From positions 62,450,948 to 62,514,947 of the forward strand of contig NC_059082.1 in assembly GCF_020497125.1 (NCBI RefSeq): a stretch of 64,000 nucleotides of DNA, read 5' to 3'. The translations under genes were made by a program, and so were the position numbers. This stretch comes from Mauremys mutica (lineage: Eukaryota > Chordata > Testudines > Geoemydidae). Within the stretch, counting starts at the first letter, position 1. Each line of letters begins with the position of its first letter. Below the pieces are notes generated by a model. It saw only the letters and a program-made list of their open reading frames with translations, ran no database searches and had not been told where the DNA came from. Below are positions 21,403-33,465 of this stretch, piece after piece.

Positions 21403-23600
21403 TGTTGGCACTCAAGTTTGAAAACAGTTGACCTTAGTTCTTATAGGTCATACAGAAGGAGCTTGTTTCTTCATTTTTAATTAAATTCATAGACTCAACA
21501 CAGCTGTCTTGCCTGCCATAATGATCTGCAGAGAAAATGAAAATAAGCTTCAAAATAAAACCTCCAGAGATCTCTCTCCCTTCATCGTCCATCCTTCCTG
21601 ACATCAATTGTATTATCAGCCTTTCCATTATTCCGTGATCATTTCTCTCAAATGCTTTTGTCTCTTTCCACCTTGAAATAGTTGGAACCAAAGAGAAGTT
21701 TGATGTCTCCTTCCAAGGAACATGAATTTGGCAGGTAAATTGTCTCCAGGCTGCCCTTAGAATTTTAAGCCAAAGCATTTTCTTTCTTTCTCTTGCTACC
21801 ATGATACAGAATGGAGCAACAATGCAGTAATGCAGCTGAACAAATTAAAGAAACTTTATTGGGAGCCTCAATTTTCAGTTAATATCTTTTCTCTGCCCAG
21901 TTTGCAAACTCAATCAGCGATAGAGGCCAAAGTACATACCAACAGTGTCTAGCATCTCTGCTTTAGGCTTCGGTTCACTTATTCCCTCTTCAGTATGTCT
22001 GCAGGCTTGTTTTACGAAGATACTACCTTTCTAAAAGGACACGGACAAGCCATTTGTCATCACAGTGGGGCTACAGTATCTAGCACTGCCCTCTCGCTGT
22101 TAGTAGATCCTGGATTAAATGTTAGTTATCAGCTGCCAGGAACCATTTTTTTTCTTCTGCATCTGTAAAAAGAGTCTGTTGTCCTGGAGCACTTTGAGAA
22201 GCCTTAGGATTGTTTCTGTAACCAGTCATTCCGAGGAACTGTAAGGAATTGACATCAGGGTGCCCTAAGCCCTTTGTGGTTGTGGACTCCTTTATCTCTG
22301 CAGACCCTTAAACATGTTTACTCTCAGATTAGCAGAGCAACTCCTCACTGTGAGTCTTCACTGTGATATTGCTTCATCTGTTGCCGAGGATGGATTAAAG
22401 TCAAGGCTCAATATTAATTTACAGCCTTTTTCTCCTTGGGTGAAGGTAGCTTCCTCTTTCTTCAACTGGCAACTCAACAGCAAGGATTCAACTTGAAAAT
22501 TTTCTGAAAGTCACTGCATTTTGACTAAGCACCCAAAAGTTTGGATATTTACCAAGGATTATCTCTGTTATTCCAACACCTCAGATTCCTTCACTTCATA
22601 TCTTGAGACTCTCCCCTATTCTCCATACAACCCCCCTGCCTCTGCTTCCCTTGAGCCATGCTCTGCAGCTCAGGTAGGCGTTTAGCCCTGCTACCCCCAT
22701 CCAAACTAGAGCCTTCTTCATGAGTGGTAGGAAGGAAATCCCATTTTCTCCCCCCACTACCAACCATCCTTATATCTCATGCTCATCTTCAGAATGCAAC
22801 ATGGGTGCCTACTGCACTTCCTTGGTGCAACAGGACTCCACAAACTTCTTTATTGCATCCCACTAACTGCTTTCAAGGCAGCTTGGGGACTGGGTTGGTT
22901 GTGTCATGGCCCAGAGGGCAATAATATGGAGAAATCCCCATGTATGTGGACTCCCATCTTTCATTCATCCTCACACAAGCCACTTAACTAGTAGGAACAT
23001 TCATTATTCTCATGTGGACATTATAAATGAAATGGCTGGATACCACCACTGTATGATGGATATTTTGTTACTGCCAGTCTGAAATAACAAATGTCAGGCA
23101 AAGAAGTTGCCTTAAAATGCCTGGCCAAAGCTGTATTGCATTGGCTCCACCGCATCGAGAGCTGCAGATTTAGGATGAAGGAGATAAACTCTCAGAATTA
23201 TGAGTAAGGGTCCTACTGAGAGAAGTGGGGGAATGTTTGTTTCAAATGAGTGGGGATAAGTTCCCACTAACCTTCTCCCGTATGACTGGGAATTTTCACC
23301 TGGAAACATGATGAGAAGGATTGGTAGCATCGGATTCTTGGATTGATAGGAGCAGCCTGCAGAGCAGCACTATTAGGTACTACCTAGTGAGGGATTAAAG
23401 AATACTTCTAACTGCGTTTGTTTCTAACAGGGGTTGGGGCACTCTGGGTTGCAGGTGTGAGATAGACACTCAGGACTTCTGTTCCGGGACAGAATTTACT
23501 GTAATGGGGAAAGGTTGAAGTTCAATGCATCGGATATTTTGAACTTGCCTATTCAGCAGAGTTTAATCTGTGATTTACCCACAGTATCATGAACCACTGG
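21403..23600. other. No gene seen
   Basis: Mixed-composition unassigned sequence. The 122-codon minus-strand frame at 21434-21802 shows no domain I know. Confidence 0.4.
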
Positions 23601-23982
23601 GGGTTATGTTTTCACTACACAGTTAGACCTAAGTGCGGAGCACTCAGGTTAACCTAGCCTGGGTGTGAGCATCCCCATGGGAAAGTCCAACCCACATTAG
23701 TTTTGTCAATTCCAGGAGAATCTGTCTGTCCTTCAGGGGGAATTGTGAGGGATTGGAGGGACTATCAGTTCAAGTTATTTCACCTGCAGCCTCACTACAA
23801 ACCTCACTTCCTAAGTTGAAGCAGGGCTCAGGTTTTCATTTATACGGCCCAGATGAATACAATAACCTGGGTTTAAAGCATCTCCACCTCCAGGTCAGTG
23901 TGTTTGGGTGTGAGTGATAGGGGTGTGCTTGGGTTAAAACCTGTGTAAAAGCCCAGGTTAACTGGGCAGTGAAGACATGCCC
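23601..23982. mobile_element. MITE with Chompy-like inverted ends
   Basis: The left end GGGTTATGTTTTCACTACAC continues with AGTTAGACC. The right end on the other strand reads GGGCATGTCTTCACTGCCCA then GTTAACC. The shared pattern is GGG.TGTCTTCACT..., close to the ends of 12995-13277 and 30353-30648. No clear target duplication is visible. The interior is non-coding. Confidence 0.6.
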
Positions 23983-24159
23983 AGAGAGGCCTCATTTGTC
24001 ATTACTGAAGGCTAAGTACAGCTAATGTTACAGGGCAAAGACATTGCCTATTTCCTTGAGCTAAGGAAATGCCCCCTAAAAGGCAAAACTATTAAATGAT
24101 TGTTGATCATTATTTATGGAAGGAATTGGAGAGCTGCCTGTATTACTATACTCTTGAAA
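23983..24159. other. Short unassigned spacer
   Basis: Nothing recognised. Confidence 0.3.
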
Positions 24160-24440
24160 TCCTTATGAAAAACAATCCTCTAATATCCAAACAGTTGGAG
24201 TTTTAATTAAATTAGCCATTTCCCTTAGCTGGCGCTTAGCACAAAGGAGCCTTGCCAAACTAAGAGGAGTGGTTAAGAGCAGAACTTGTCTTATTGCCAG
24301 AAGGTCATGCTGTTCAGCAGAATTTTATGATATATTTGTAATCAGGAGCGATGGCCCGAGCTGCTGTTGTGCACTTTTTATAAGCCAAATTATTAGATTA
24401 CCTGTGATTTGTGCTTTAAATAGCGGCTTCTTAGAATGAG
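24160..24440. promoter_or_regulatory. Candidate conserved non-coding element
   Basis: This block has no repeat signature. It is dense in AT-rich words typical of developmental enhancers: GTTTTAATTAAATTAG (homeodomain type), AACAATCC (SOX type), TTGCCAAAC (NFI-half-site type), TGATTTGTGC and CTTTAAATAGCGGC. This is a resemblance only. No alignment was possible and motif words occur by chance in AT-rich DNA. Confidence 0.25.
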
Positions 24441-25535
24441 ATGCAGCGGCAGCCAGGTTTGCTGTATGGTGCATCTCTCAAATGCCTGCAGAAAGAGGGA
24501 GACAAGAAGAGAATAGATATAATGATAAAGGGCACAACTCTGCCTGGATTTATACCCCATGCAATCCCTATCGCTCTCAAAGGGATTGCACACAGTGTGG
24601 AAATCAGAGCAGGATCTGGCCCACAGAGCTTAGTGGTCTGAAATTCCTTCTCTACCTTTTTTAATAGGGAAGAAAGTAGATTAGAGACTGATTCAGGCTA
24701 AAATACAAAGGGCATCCACTTTCTTTAGAGGTTCTGTACTTCTCTGAAAACTTTATATAGGGGATTTCTTTTGCCCTTCCTGGGAATTAAATATGTAGGT
24801 GTAGGGGGTGAACCTCACTGTAGTTTTAATGACAATGGTCAGGAAACAACGAGGATATGTGCAAACCGAATCAAGTAGCTGGGCTCCATTCACCTTCATG
24901 GCACGTCACACAGTTTCCATCCAAGCATTTTTAATGTGTCCATCACGACTATCAAGGTGCCGCCCAGGCAATGATTCCAACCAGATTTCAGAAGCTCTGA
25001 CAGATTGCAGGCATCCAGTCACGAGTGGCTGAAGAGAAGACTATGGTGTGTGTTTCTAAGGCTGTACAGTTCTCTTTCCTGAAAGCTCTGTGTGGAGACT
25101 GGGCGAACAGCCGAAGGCTTGTGAGCTCTAGCTGATTATCGGGGGTTGGCTTGAGACAGGTATGGCGGTTTACCTTGTTCAGAGTAACAAGAGAAGGAGT
25201 TTCAAAAGGACGTTCTGAGACATCTCTGGCCACTGCCAGGTGCAACAAGTGAAGGAATTTCCTTGAAGAGATGACCCATTTGGATTAGAGAACAGACACA
25301 ATAACAACCAATGTGGACATTGTGTAGTGTTCCATTTGCTGAACTAACGCCAAGGGAGGAGGCTATGTTTTTTTTCTAAATTGCAGGCTGGCTTCCAGTC
25401 TGCAGCAGGTGAAGCAGGCACCCAGACTGCAATTGAAGGCAATGATCACAGCCAATCAAATCAGTACAAAAGCAGGAGTTGTCGCAAACATTGCAGGTTG
25501 AGAGCAGGAAAGATAATAAGGGATAACCAACTAGG
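24441..25535. other. No gene seen
   Basis: Around 24545-24625, TTTATACCCCATGCAATCCC ... GGGATTGCACACAGTGTGGA, then AATCAGAGCAGGATCTGGCC, resembles the dispersed foldback family with a TTGACTTCAATGG core. The rest is unassigned. Confidence 0.4.
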
Positions 25536-26229
25536 GAGAGTGTAAACGGGTTGGACTCACCCCTGCGGCGCCTCCTGCTGGTTGCTCTCCAAATTTACTC
25601 TGTTCAGTCCTGGAGCACCCTCTGCAGGCTGGTGATCCCCCTGTTCGTAGGCCCCCGTGTCCCTCCTCGGACCCGGTGCCCCTTTCTCTGGGGTGCTGCC
25701 CCCTGGCAATAACCCCTTTCTTACTCTGTCTGGGTTTCCCCTTCCTTGGGAGCCTCCCACCCTACTATCCCCACTTCGCCTCAGTAGTGGCTACTGCCCA
25801 GTCTCTATTTAGCCCCCGTTCGCTGGGGCAGACTGCAGTATCCAGTACTCATCATTGGCAAAGGGGGTTTGGACCTGCTGCCTTGGCCTAACCTTAAGTT
25901 GCCCTCTGCAACCTCCCAGTACCTTCTGCCCTCCGCTAGGCCACAGCCTGGGGCTTCCCAGGCCAGAGCTCCCCAGCTCCTTAGCCTGTCCCCAGCCCTG
26001 CTTCACCCTAGGTACCTTGTCTCGTCTACCAAGCAGCTAGGCCCATCTCTCTCTATCACCAGCGAGAGACTGTCTGGGCTCCTAGCTTCCCTGCCTTTTA
26101 TAAGGCCCTGCTCCTCAGTTTGGGGCGTGGCCCCCAGCTGCAGCCACTTCCCTAATCAGCTCAGCCCTGTCAGGCCACTTTTTAAACCCCTTAAAACCCC
26201 GGAGCAGGGGTCCACCCTGCTACAGAGAG
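25536..26229 (-). mobile_element. Solo LTR with perfect 5-bp target duplication
   Basis: The LTR is 25541-26224, from TGTAAACGGG to CCCTGCTACA on the plus strand. GAGAG lies directly outside on both sides (25536-25540 and 26225-26229). On the minus strand the promoter word TATAAAAGG lies at about 26102-26094, near 120 bases from the 5' end. A 5-bp duplication fits ERV or Gypsy-type integration. No internal coding region flanks it, so it is a recombined solo LTR. It is the best-preserved member of the family at 2070 and 19450. Confidence 0.88.
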
Positions 26230-26853
26230 TAAAAAGAGCAGAGAGCAAACATCAAGTCACCCTAGCTGCCAACAGGTAGCCTGTTCTTGGGGAGGAGCAA
26301 CAGAAAACGGAGAATGGACAAATGACAGGCAATCCTGCCTATACTGTGAGATGACTGCATGACCCCTACTGCAGCCCTGAGGCTGTAGCAACCCTTGTTG
26401 CTCCTGCTTCCCTAGACAGGTCAATGCCCAGTGGATTTATGCTTCAGTCTGTGTTTCAGCCAAAAGCCCCACTCCACAGGGAAGGACATCTCGGTCCTTC
26501 TTTGGTGTGGCACTCACCACACAGTGGGTACACACACCTCCTGCATGGGCTCTCCTAACGCTGCCTCTCCCCTGTCACACAGTGGAATCAACACCAGAGT
26601 TCAGGTGCATCACTGCTATGGAGGAAGGGGTCGGATTTGCCTCTCTGTTCTGCACTCTGTTCTCCCACTGGAGCCAAAACTGAGAAGAGGCTTCAGGTTT
26701 TAGCCAAAGCAAATGCATCAAGTCTAAAAAATCCTCAAACCTCTTAGTACGACGGATTCATAAATGCAGCAAAGCGATGCTAGTAAGGTATCAGGAAATA
26801 TTTGACAAACATGAACACAGTAAAAGGAGTCAGCCCTTCTTATTGAGCGCCGC
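26230..26853. other. No gene seen
   Basis: Unassigned sequence, moderately GC-rich near the LTR. Confidence 0.4.
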
Positions 26854-27348
26854 ATGGTGATTCAACAGCTTCCACAGCTCCTTACTGCTAAATTATACAT
26901 TCTTCAAAACAGTACTGGGAAGTTTTACAAATGGATATTCATCAACATGTCAGTAAGCTACAAACATCCAAGTGCTGACTTCATACCAGAAACAACAAAA
27001 TACTGTGCTCAGCACTTCCCAAAAAGTGTTTCCAGGAGCTCTGACAGAGGAAAAATGAGAAAGAGATCGATCAGCATGTCTGGAGAGACGACTGTGCTAG
27101 TAAAAAAAACTAAACTGGAATTTAGGGAGACAGTAGGAAATCTAGATGCAACCATTACAAACGAAAATAAAAGCCAGAGAAAATGCTACCAGTATGAATG
27201 TTCTGTCAAAATAAGCTGCAACACACAGATCTTGTCAAGAGACATCATTGCAACCAGCTCAAGAAAATCACTTATATGCACGTGGGAGGCTGAGTTAACA
27301 GATCCAACCATGGCAGAGCCAGAGACCTGCTTCCAAGCGTTATACTAA
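26854..27348 (+). other. 164-codon open frame outside recognised repeats
   Basis: This is the longest open frame that is not in a repeat I recognise. The peptide is mixed in composition, with a basic stretch (KMRKRS, KKTKLEF) in the middle and no signal peptide, membrane segment or domain that I know. A second short frame follows at 27372-27599. In AT-moderate DNA a frame of this length can arise by chance. No promoter, splice or poly(A) context is evident. It could also be a relic of an unrecognised repeat. Confidence 0.15.
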
Positions 27349-29429
27349 GACTAGACACAAATTTTATACAAATGGACTGTACCTGCCTGTGTTCTCAACA
27401 GCTCTCTTGGACTGGATCCCTTTCTCCTTTCCTCAACAGAAGCCCCGATACAAAAAATCGACATTTATATAATAATTCAAGAGAAGGGTTCACTTACCAC
27501 CATTACCTTCTCTTCATCAAAGTGCAATATCAACTTGCTGAACTGGGCTATAAAAACATCTCTTCTCTTAATATGTTTGCATATTGTATAAGGAATTAGA
27601 CTTGGCAGTAGCACAATGTACAGTAAAGGCAGATACCCAAGCACTAATGGGGAGCTTTATAAAATCTGATTCTCCAAACTATGTGGTTCCCACATGTCAA
27701 AATGCAGGATGAAAACCAGAAAATAAACAGCCACAAACAGTGGACAGGAACAGAGCATTTTTATATTTTACACTTCCTAGTTCCAGCTGAGGCATTTAGC
27801 TATGACAGTGATGGGTGCCATACAACAGCAGCATTCCCCAGCCTTTCCAAGGCTGAACTGTTCCTCCCTGTCATGACCATAAAATCAGTCACATCTTCCT
27901 TCCACAATTCCTTGTGGCATTGCAGGCCCTTTTAAATGTATACATCTCACCCCAGCTATGCCTTCATGCCCCACATTTTGGGAAATGCTGTAACAGACAG
28001 ATCAGGATAAGGGAAGAGCCAGATTCCCAAATAATATCCTGCAGTATTTCCAGCCCGACTTTTCACATTCAAACAGCCAGATTCTGATCTCAGTTATATC
28101 ACTGCAAGATCAAAGCTATTCCACATTTAGGGCCCTCCAAAGCCCTCTGAAGTCAATGCAACTTCAGAATGTTATTGTTCTTCTCCAAAACATGCAAAGC
28201 TATTACACTATTCCTAGGTTCACCCAGAACAACATTGATGCTGGAGGTAACATTTTTCTGAGCATGAGCTCAGAGCATAGCAGTCTGACATTCCTGCAGG
28301 GCTGGCAAGCAGCATGATAAGTGAAGTTTACAAACTAGAAGCCTATTGGTTGTAACTTAGAGGGGAAAGTTTGCTAAGGTTAAATAAGGGGAGATAACAT
28401 TCCTTCTATAGATGTCATTATGTGACCATAGGCAGCATTTTCCCATTTAAAAATACACAACTGTCATCTGAAAGATGTTGAAAGTAGGCCAGTATCAACC
28501 ATTAAAAGCATTAGGCTGACTCATTATACCTGATAACTGATCTGCCAGTAAACAGAACATGTGATTAAAGACATTGAGGTTACAGGGACACTTGAGAGAT
28601 ACTGAGATTACACTTCCATTTTATTAAAATTGCAGGAACACCAGCTTTACCAAGGGAACCTTCCTGTTCATTTCTTTTAGCATGTGTCTGGGCCAGATAA
28701 GGGATCCAATGCCATTATCAGAACAGGTACAGTCAAGGTACTGGAGGAACATGTGAATTTTGTTTTTCTAAAGACATTGTGTTTCTTTCAGCATTTGACG
28801 TAAGAATTGCAATAGTGGCAAACTATGTAAAATATAGTATAACATTACTTTTTGTGACTGTAGACACAAATCGCTAGATTATACTTGAAGTCAAATGAAA
28901 CCCATTACAGTCAGACACCGGCATGATACATCTGCTAGCTGATACTGAGCAGTAGGGACATGCTGGTATATTTTATTTCCCAGTGCCCATCCACTGAGAC
29001 CCCAGTGATCTCATGCACGTTCTGACCCCCTCTGTCACTTTCCCCCTGGGATGAGCCCTCAATCCAATGCCTTCACAAAGTAGACACTGTAGAAACAATG
29101 GTTCCAAGGAGTCAGTGTTTCTGTCACTCATAATGTAATCCCTGGAAGTACTGAGTCTTTTCAGTGACAGAAAGGAACAGATGGCAACCACCATTCCCTG
29201 CAGGCAGGGAAAGGGGCAGGTGTCAGAACATCCATCCCAACCTGTAGGGCAGCCATTGCTCTTCCGTTCAGAGTCACCTGGGTCTGCAAATAGCCACCTG
29301 TAATGCAAGTAAATAAGCAAGTAAAGATAAGTCATATAGTAAGGATATTTAAGGGAAGTCATGGTACTGATTATTATAGGCGTGGAAGCCCACAGAGCAG
29401 ATTCCCACACTTCGATGATTATAAAGTAG
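27349..29429. other. No gene seen
   Basis: Unassigned, mostly AT-rich. The 145-codon minus frame at 28973-29410 shows no known domain. Confidence 0.4.
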
Positions 29430-30333
29430 TATACTCACCACCCGTAGCACCTCCTTGTGTCAGGACATAATGCTGCAAAGGGGCCCTCATCTCCAGTGCC
29501 TCCTGCTGGCCATCTGCCTCTCACTGAGTCTTCTGGGGTTTGGCCCTCTGGCAAAGTCACAAAGTTCAGTCTCCTTCTGAGGTACCAAAAGGCCCAACTG
29601 AAAGTCTAAACTAAACATCTAAATCATAATCTTCAGGCCCTCTCGGGCACCACTGAAGTGCTCTCACTTTTGCTACATCAAGGCTTTCCCCCCCAGGAGC
29701 CTAACCTGCTCCTGCCATTTGGCTTGCATGCCCCTTCCTCAGGAGCTGATTGAGGCACCGAGCCCAGCCTCTGCTCTGGGTTCTGGCCCTGTATTAAGCA
29801 GCTAGATCTGCTTCTTCAGACATGCTGATCTTTGCTTGGGCCACTTGCTAGCTCCAAGTCCTCTCATGCTGATCCCCCACAGCCTGTGCTTAACACAGCC
29901 TCCCTTTGGTTTTCAGACTCTGGGTTCTCCCTTCACTGCTGAACTAATAAGTCTTCCACCCCTCTCAGGTTCCACTGAAGGTCTTCCACTGACCCTACCT
30001 CAGGGACTTCCTCACAAAAGCTTAAACTGCTTCTGGAGAGTTCCTGTCTTAACATAGTTTTCCCTCACTACTCTCTCCTGGGGACTCTAGCAGCATCCCC
30101 CAACACTCTTTATAGGGCCTTAGCTCAGGGCTCCCCAATACAGGGAACTGACCTTGCTTCCTGTGTGTTCTCCTGCCTACAGAAAAGTCCTGCCTTCTTT
30201 GCAGTCTCTCCGCCTCCAGGAACCTAACTGGGTTCTCCACTCTATATAGTCTTTTCCCAACCATTTCATGGCTGGGGTCACTAATTATCACTAAGTTGCC
30301 CTATATCAGCTGGGGGCTAGCTGCTGGGTTACA
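29430..30333 (-). mobile_element. LTR-like element, minus orientation
   Basis: C- and T-rich sequence from ACTCACCACCCGTAGCACCT to TGCTGGGTTACA has the layout of the LTR family at 25541: a CACCTCCT...GCCTCCTGCTGG block at one end, and TATA-type words (CTTTATAGGG near 30110, CTATATAG near 30242) towards the other. The 3' boundary on the plus strand (TTACA at 30329-30333) is clear. The other boundary and any target duplication are not. Confidence 0.5.
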
Positions 30334-30340
30334 GGCATAA

Positions 30341-31010
30341 CTCATAGATTTAGGGCTGGTCCACACTAAGAAGCGGGGTCGAACTAGGGTACGCAAATTC
30401 AGCTACGTGAATAGCGTAGCTGAATTCGAAGTACCCTAGTTCGAACTACTCACCCGTCCAGACGCCGCGGAATCGAAGTCCGCGGCTCCAAGGTCGACTC
30501 CGCCACCACCTTTTGCAGTGGTGGAGTACCGGAGTCGACCGCGGCGCTTCCGGAGTTCGAACTATCTCGTCCAGATTAGACGCGATAGTTCGAACTCCGA
30601 GAAGTCGAACTCACCGCGTCGACCCGGCTCGTAAGTGTAGACTAGCCCTTAAGGTCAGAAGGGACCAGTATGATCATCTAGTCTGACCTCCTGCACAACG
30701 CAGGCCACAGAATCTCACCCACCCACTCCTGTAACAAACCCCTAACCTATGTCTGAGTTATTGAAGTCCTCAAATCGTGGTTTAAAAACCACAAGGTGCA
30801 GAGAATCCTCCAGCAAGTGACCTGTGCCCCACGCTGCAGAGGAAGGCAAAAAACTTCCAGGGCCTCTGCCAATTTTCCCTGGAGGAAAATTCCTTCCTGA
30901 CCCCAAATATGGCTATCAGTTAAACCCTGAGCATGTGGGCAAGACTCACCAGCCAGCACCCAAGAAAGAATTCTCATAGTAACTCAGATCCCACCCCATC
31001 TAACATCCCA
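30341..31010 (-). mobile_element. CR1 LINE 3' end, interrupted by a MITE
   Basis: The terminal word TCATAGATT at 30343-30351 is CR1-type and its continuation AAGGTCAGAAGGGACC resumes at 30651, after the MITE. The segment then carries ATGATCATCTAGTCTGACCT and CTGCACAACGCAGGCCACAG, the usual CR1 3' region of reptiles and birds. After that comes GCTGCAGAGGAAGGCAAAAA and AAATTCCTTCCTGACCCCAA, seen again in altered form at 33680-33770. A 76-codon minus frame here is a composition artefact or LINE relic. Confidence 0.7.
30350..30651. mobile_element. Harbinger/Chompy-like MITE with TTA duplication
   Basis: The element 30353-30648 (296 bp) has ends GGGCTGGTCCACACTAA and, on the other strand, GGGCTAGTCTACACTTAC. 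TTA flanks both sides (30350-30352, 30649-30651), the 3-bp duplication of PIF/Harbinger elements. Three hairpins lie in a row. One centres on GAATAGCG with arms CAAATTCAGCTACG and CGTAGCTGAATTCG. One has GGTCGACTCCG / CGGAGTCGACC-like arms. One has AGTTCGAACTATC / GATAGTTCGAACT arms. CpG content is high compared with its surroundings, suggesting a young insertion. Confidence 0.88.
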
Positions 31011-31229
31011 TCACAGACCATTGGGCATATTTACCTGCTAATAATCAAAGATCAATTAATTGCCAAAATTAGGCTATCCCATCATCCCATAACTGAGCCT
31101 TAAAGGGCCAGTCAGCCTGTGACAATGACTTAATGATCCAAAGGTTTCCACCAGCACAGTTCTTTCAAAAATTATCAGACCATGCATTTCTGCAGAGCTT
31201 TTCATTTCAGACCCCAAAACAAACACTGC
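31011..31229. other. Unassigned spacer
   Basis: Possible continuation of the CR1-like repeat; not resolved. Confidence 0.3.
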
Positions 31230-31400
31230 TGTGAGTTAAAGTACCATTACCCCCTTTCAAATGATGAGGAAAATGAGGATTAAATATGTACCCAAGACCA
31301 CATGTAAGGCTGTGGGAGTACCCACATAGAGAACTTTGAACTCCTGAACTCATACTCATACTCAACTTTGAACTCATAGTCCCATGCTTAACTTAAATGA
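31230..31400 (-). repeat. Probable MIR-type SINE
   Basis: AAATGATGAGGAAAATGAGG followed by TACCCAAGACCACATGTAAG, then GGCTGTGGGAG, follows the minus-strand MIR core ('gatgaggaaactgagg ... cccaaggtcacacag'). It is strongly diverged. Confidence 0.45.
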
Positions 31401-33465
31401 TTTACAAGCCATGCCCAGAGCTCACTTTACCCATCAGTAAAATTCAGCCATCTCCAGAGTGAAACATGGCATGTGTTTAACAGTGTGCAGCAGTTTGGGA
31501 CAGGAAGTGAAGAATACTTTATCCAACTGACAAAACTTCCTTTTTAGAATTTGTCCAGGATCCTGAAACACCTCTACCTTCGTTCAAAGTTCTATCAAAT
31601 CTTTAATGAATCCAAATGATCAGATATTTCACCAGTTCATACCTGCAATGCCCCCTCCATAATGCTGGAATGTTATCTTGGTATTGACTCAAAGGGTAAA
31701 GTGCTACCAAGTTAAATGACCAAACTCTGCAGCACCAAGCATTTCTTGGTGGCCTCCCATCCAATCACTTGCTATGCTAGCCCTGGTGAGTTTGTGAAAT
31801 CTGACAACAGACCGAATAAGTTCATACAACTCTATGCCATTTTTATGGATCTCCTTTCCACTGTACAACAAGGCGATCACAGGCTTCTTTCTAATGGATT
31901 TCTCCCTATAATCAGAAGTTTTTTGGCTGCAGGCAAAATCCCAATTTTTCCTTTTCCGAACTCAGAACCTATTTGTCACGTTTGAAATTTGATCTGAATT
32001 AGTTCTAGCAAGTCCCCTTAACTATAGGTGTGTAAATACACTATGGATAGCTGTCTGAACTGGCAGCCCTTAATAAACACACTTAATGCATATGAAGAGT
32101 GCTTTGGCATGCTCATCTGCTTGGTTGGCATTGTGCCCCCATTAATAATTTTGTCAGATTCTTGCTATGGGCACAGGTGCAGGGCCATTGATTATACACC
32201 ACATTGAATATGCCATTTCTATTTCTCTTCTGTGCCAGAAATAAAGTTTTGGGACCACATGCCTCTTTAACTTTATCACATCTGTTATCTGACTCAAGAA
32301 GAACCATAAGCCAGCACAAGAAAGGAAGGTACAGAGTTCACAAGAACTGCTGGCTGCCAATAAGACAGCTTGCATTGCATCAGATAACTGAAAAACCCAT
32401 GAAAGTCAAATGATATGGTTGTGTGAAGACCAATTGCTGTGAGGAATGCAGCATAAAGGCCTATGGCAGAAAATGTCATTGTGGTATGAAGGAGACAATT
32501 TAAGCCAAAAAATAAACAAATTTGCAGTGCCCAATATACATTGACTGTTCTGACTCTGAATAGGTAGCCAGTTATAGGGGCAACAGACAGGCCAAATCAC
32601 AGCATGTGAAAAAATGTTATATGCATTTGCTTGTGAAGTAGAAGTCCACACTTGATTGTGTATAGCACAGCTGGAGAGAAGAACACAAACACAATGGTCA
32701 CTATCAGAAGTAAACCTTTCACCACAGTGATATCTGTGATATCACAATATTTTCCTATTCTTATTGCAGGAATTCCCTGCTGCATCTCTGATATCTCTAG
32801 GTCCAATCCTGCAAAGTGCTGTGTGCTCTCTGCACCCATTGAGAATTGGGGGATATATAGCCCCTGCCAAGAGTTGCTCAACAGAAAGGGCACACTGTGT
32901 GATAACAGCTGGTAAATACTGACGTGTTCATGGTGACCACTAACTGTCAACTTTTGTTACCTCCATGTAGCACTCAGCTAGAAAGTATGAGCACAGTTTT
33001 TTGGGGATTTACAGGGGCTGATGTCTGAGTAGCAAAATAGTAAAGGAAAGATGTCCATTTCTTTATAAAGCTGCTTGCATACTGTCTCTGAAGCACTTTC
33101 CACATAGTTAAGTCCATCCCTATTTAGCAAAGCATGTGTGCTTGAGTGCTTTGCTGAATAGGGTAGTTTGCTGACTCAGGTCTCTAGGTATACTCACTTG
33201 AATCTGTGTAACATCATAGTGCAGGGCTACCTTACATGTCTGAGTGGCATAAAAATATTTGCTGAAGCCTGATATCCAAGCTCTACCACAGGGATATAAT
33301 TTGGTCCTGACTTTTAGGAATTTTGGGTACCCAGAATTCTGTTTGAAATCAATGGGAATAGCAGGTGCTTTGAAAATCAGGATCTTTATTTTTACATAAT
33401 ATTGGAGCTTTAGAGCAAAACCTGAGGCAATCAAAGGACTTGTCCAAATAAAGAGGATGATTTTC
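31401..33465. other. No gene seen
   Basis: Unassigned AT-rich sequence. The 117-codon frame at 32597-32950 (minus) has hydrophobic stretches but no family resemblance. Confidence 0.4.

Noticed and set aside
25869..26279. 136-codon open frame
   Set aside because: It starts in an LTR and runs out past its end; no conservation of frame with sister LTRs.
28973..29410. 145-codon minus-strand open frame
   Set aside because: No domain, no conservation evidence, and it is close to the expected length for chance frames in this composition.
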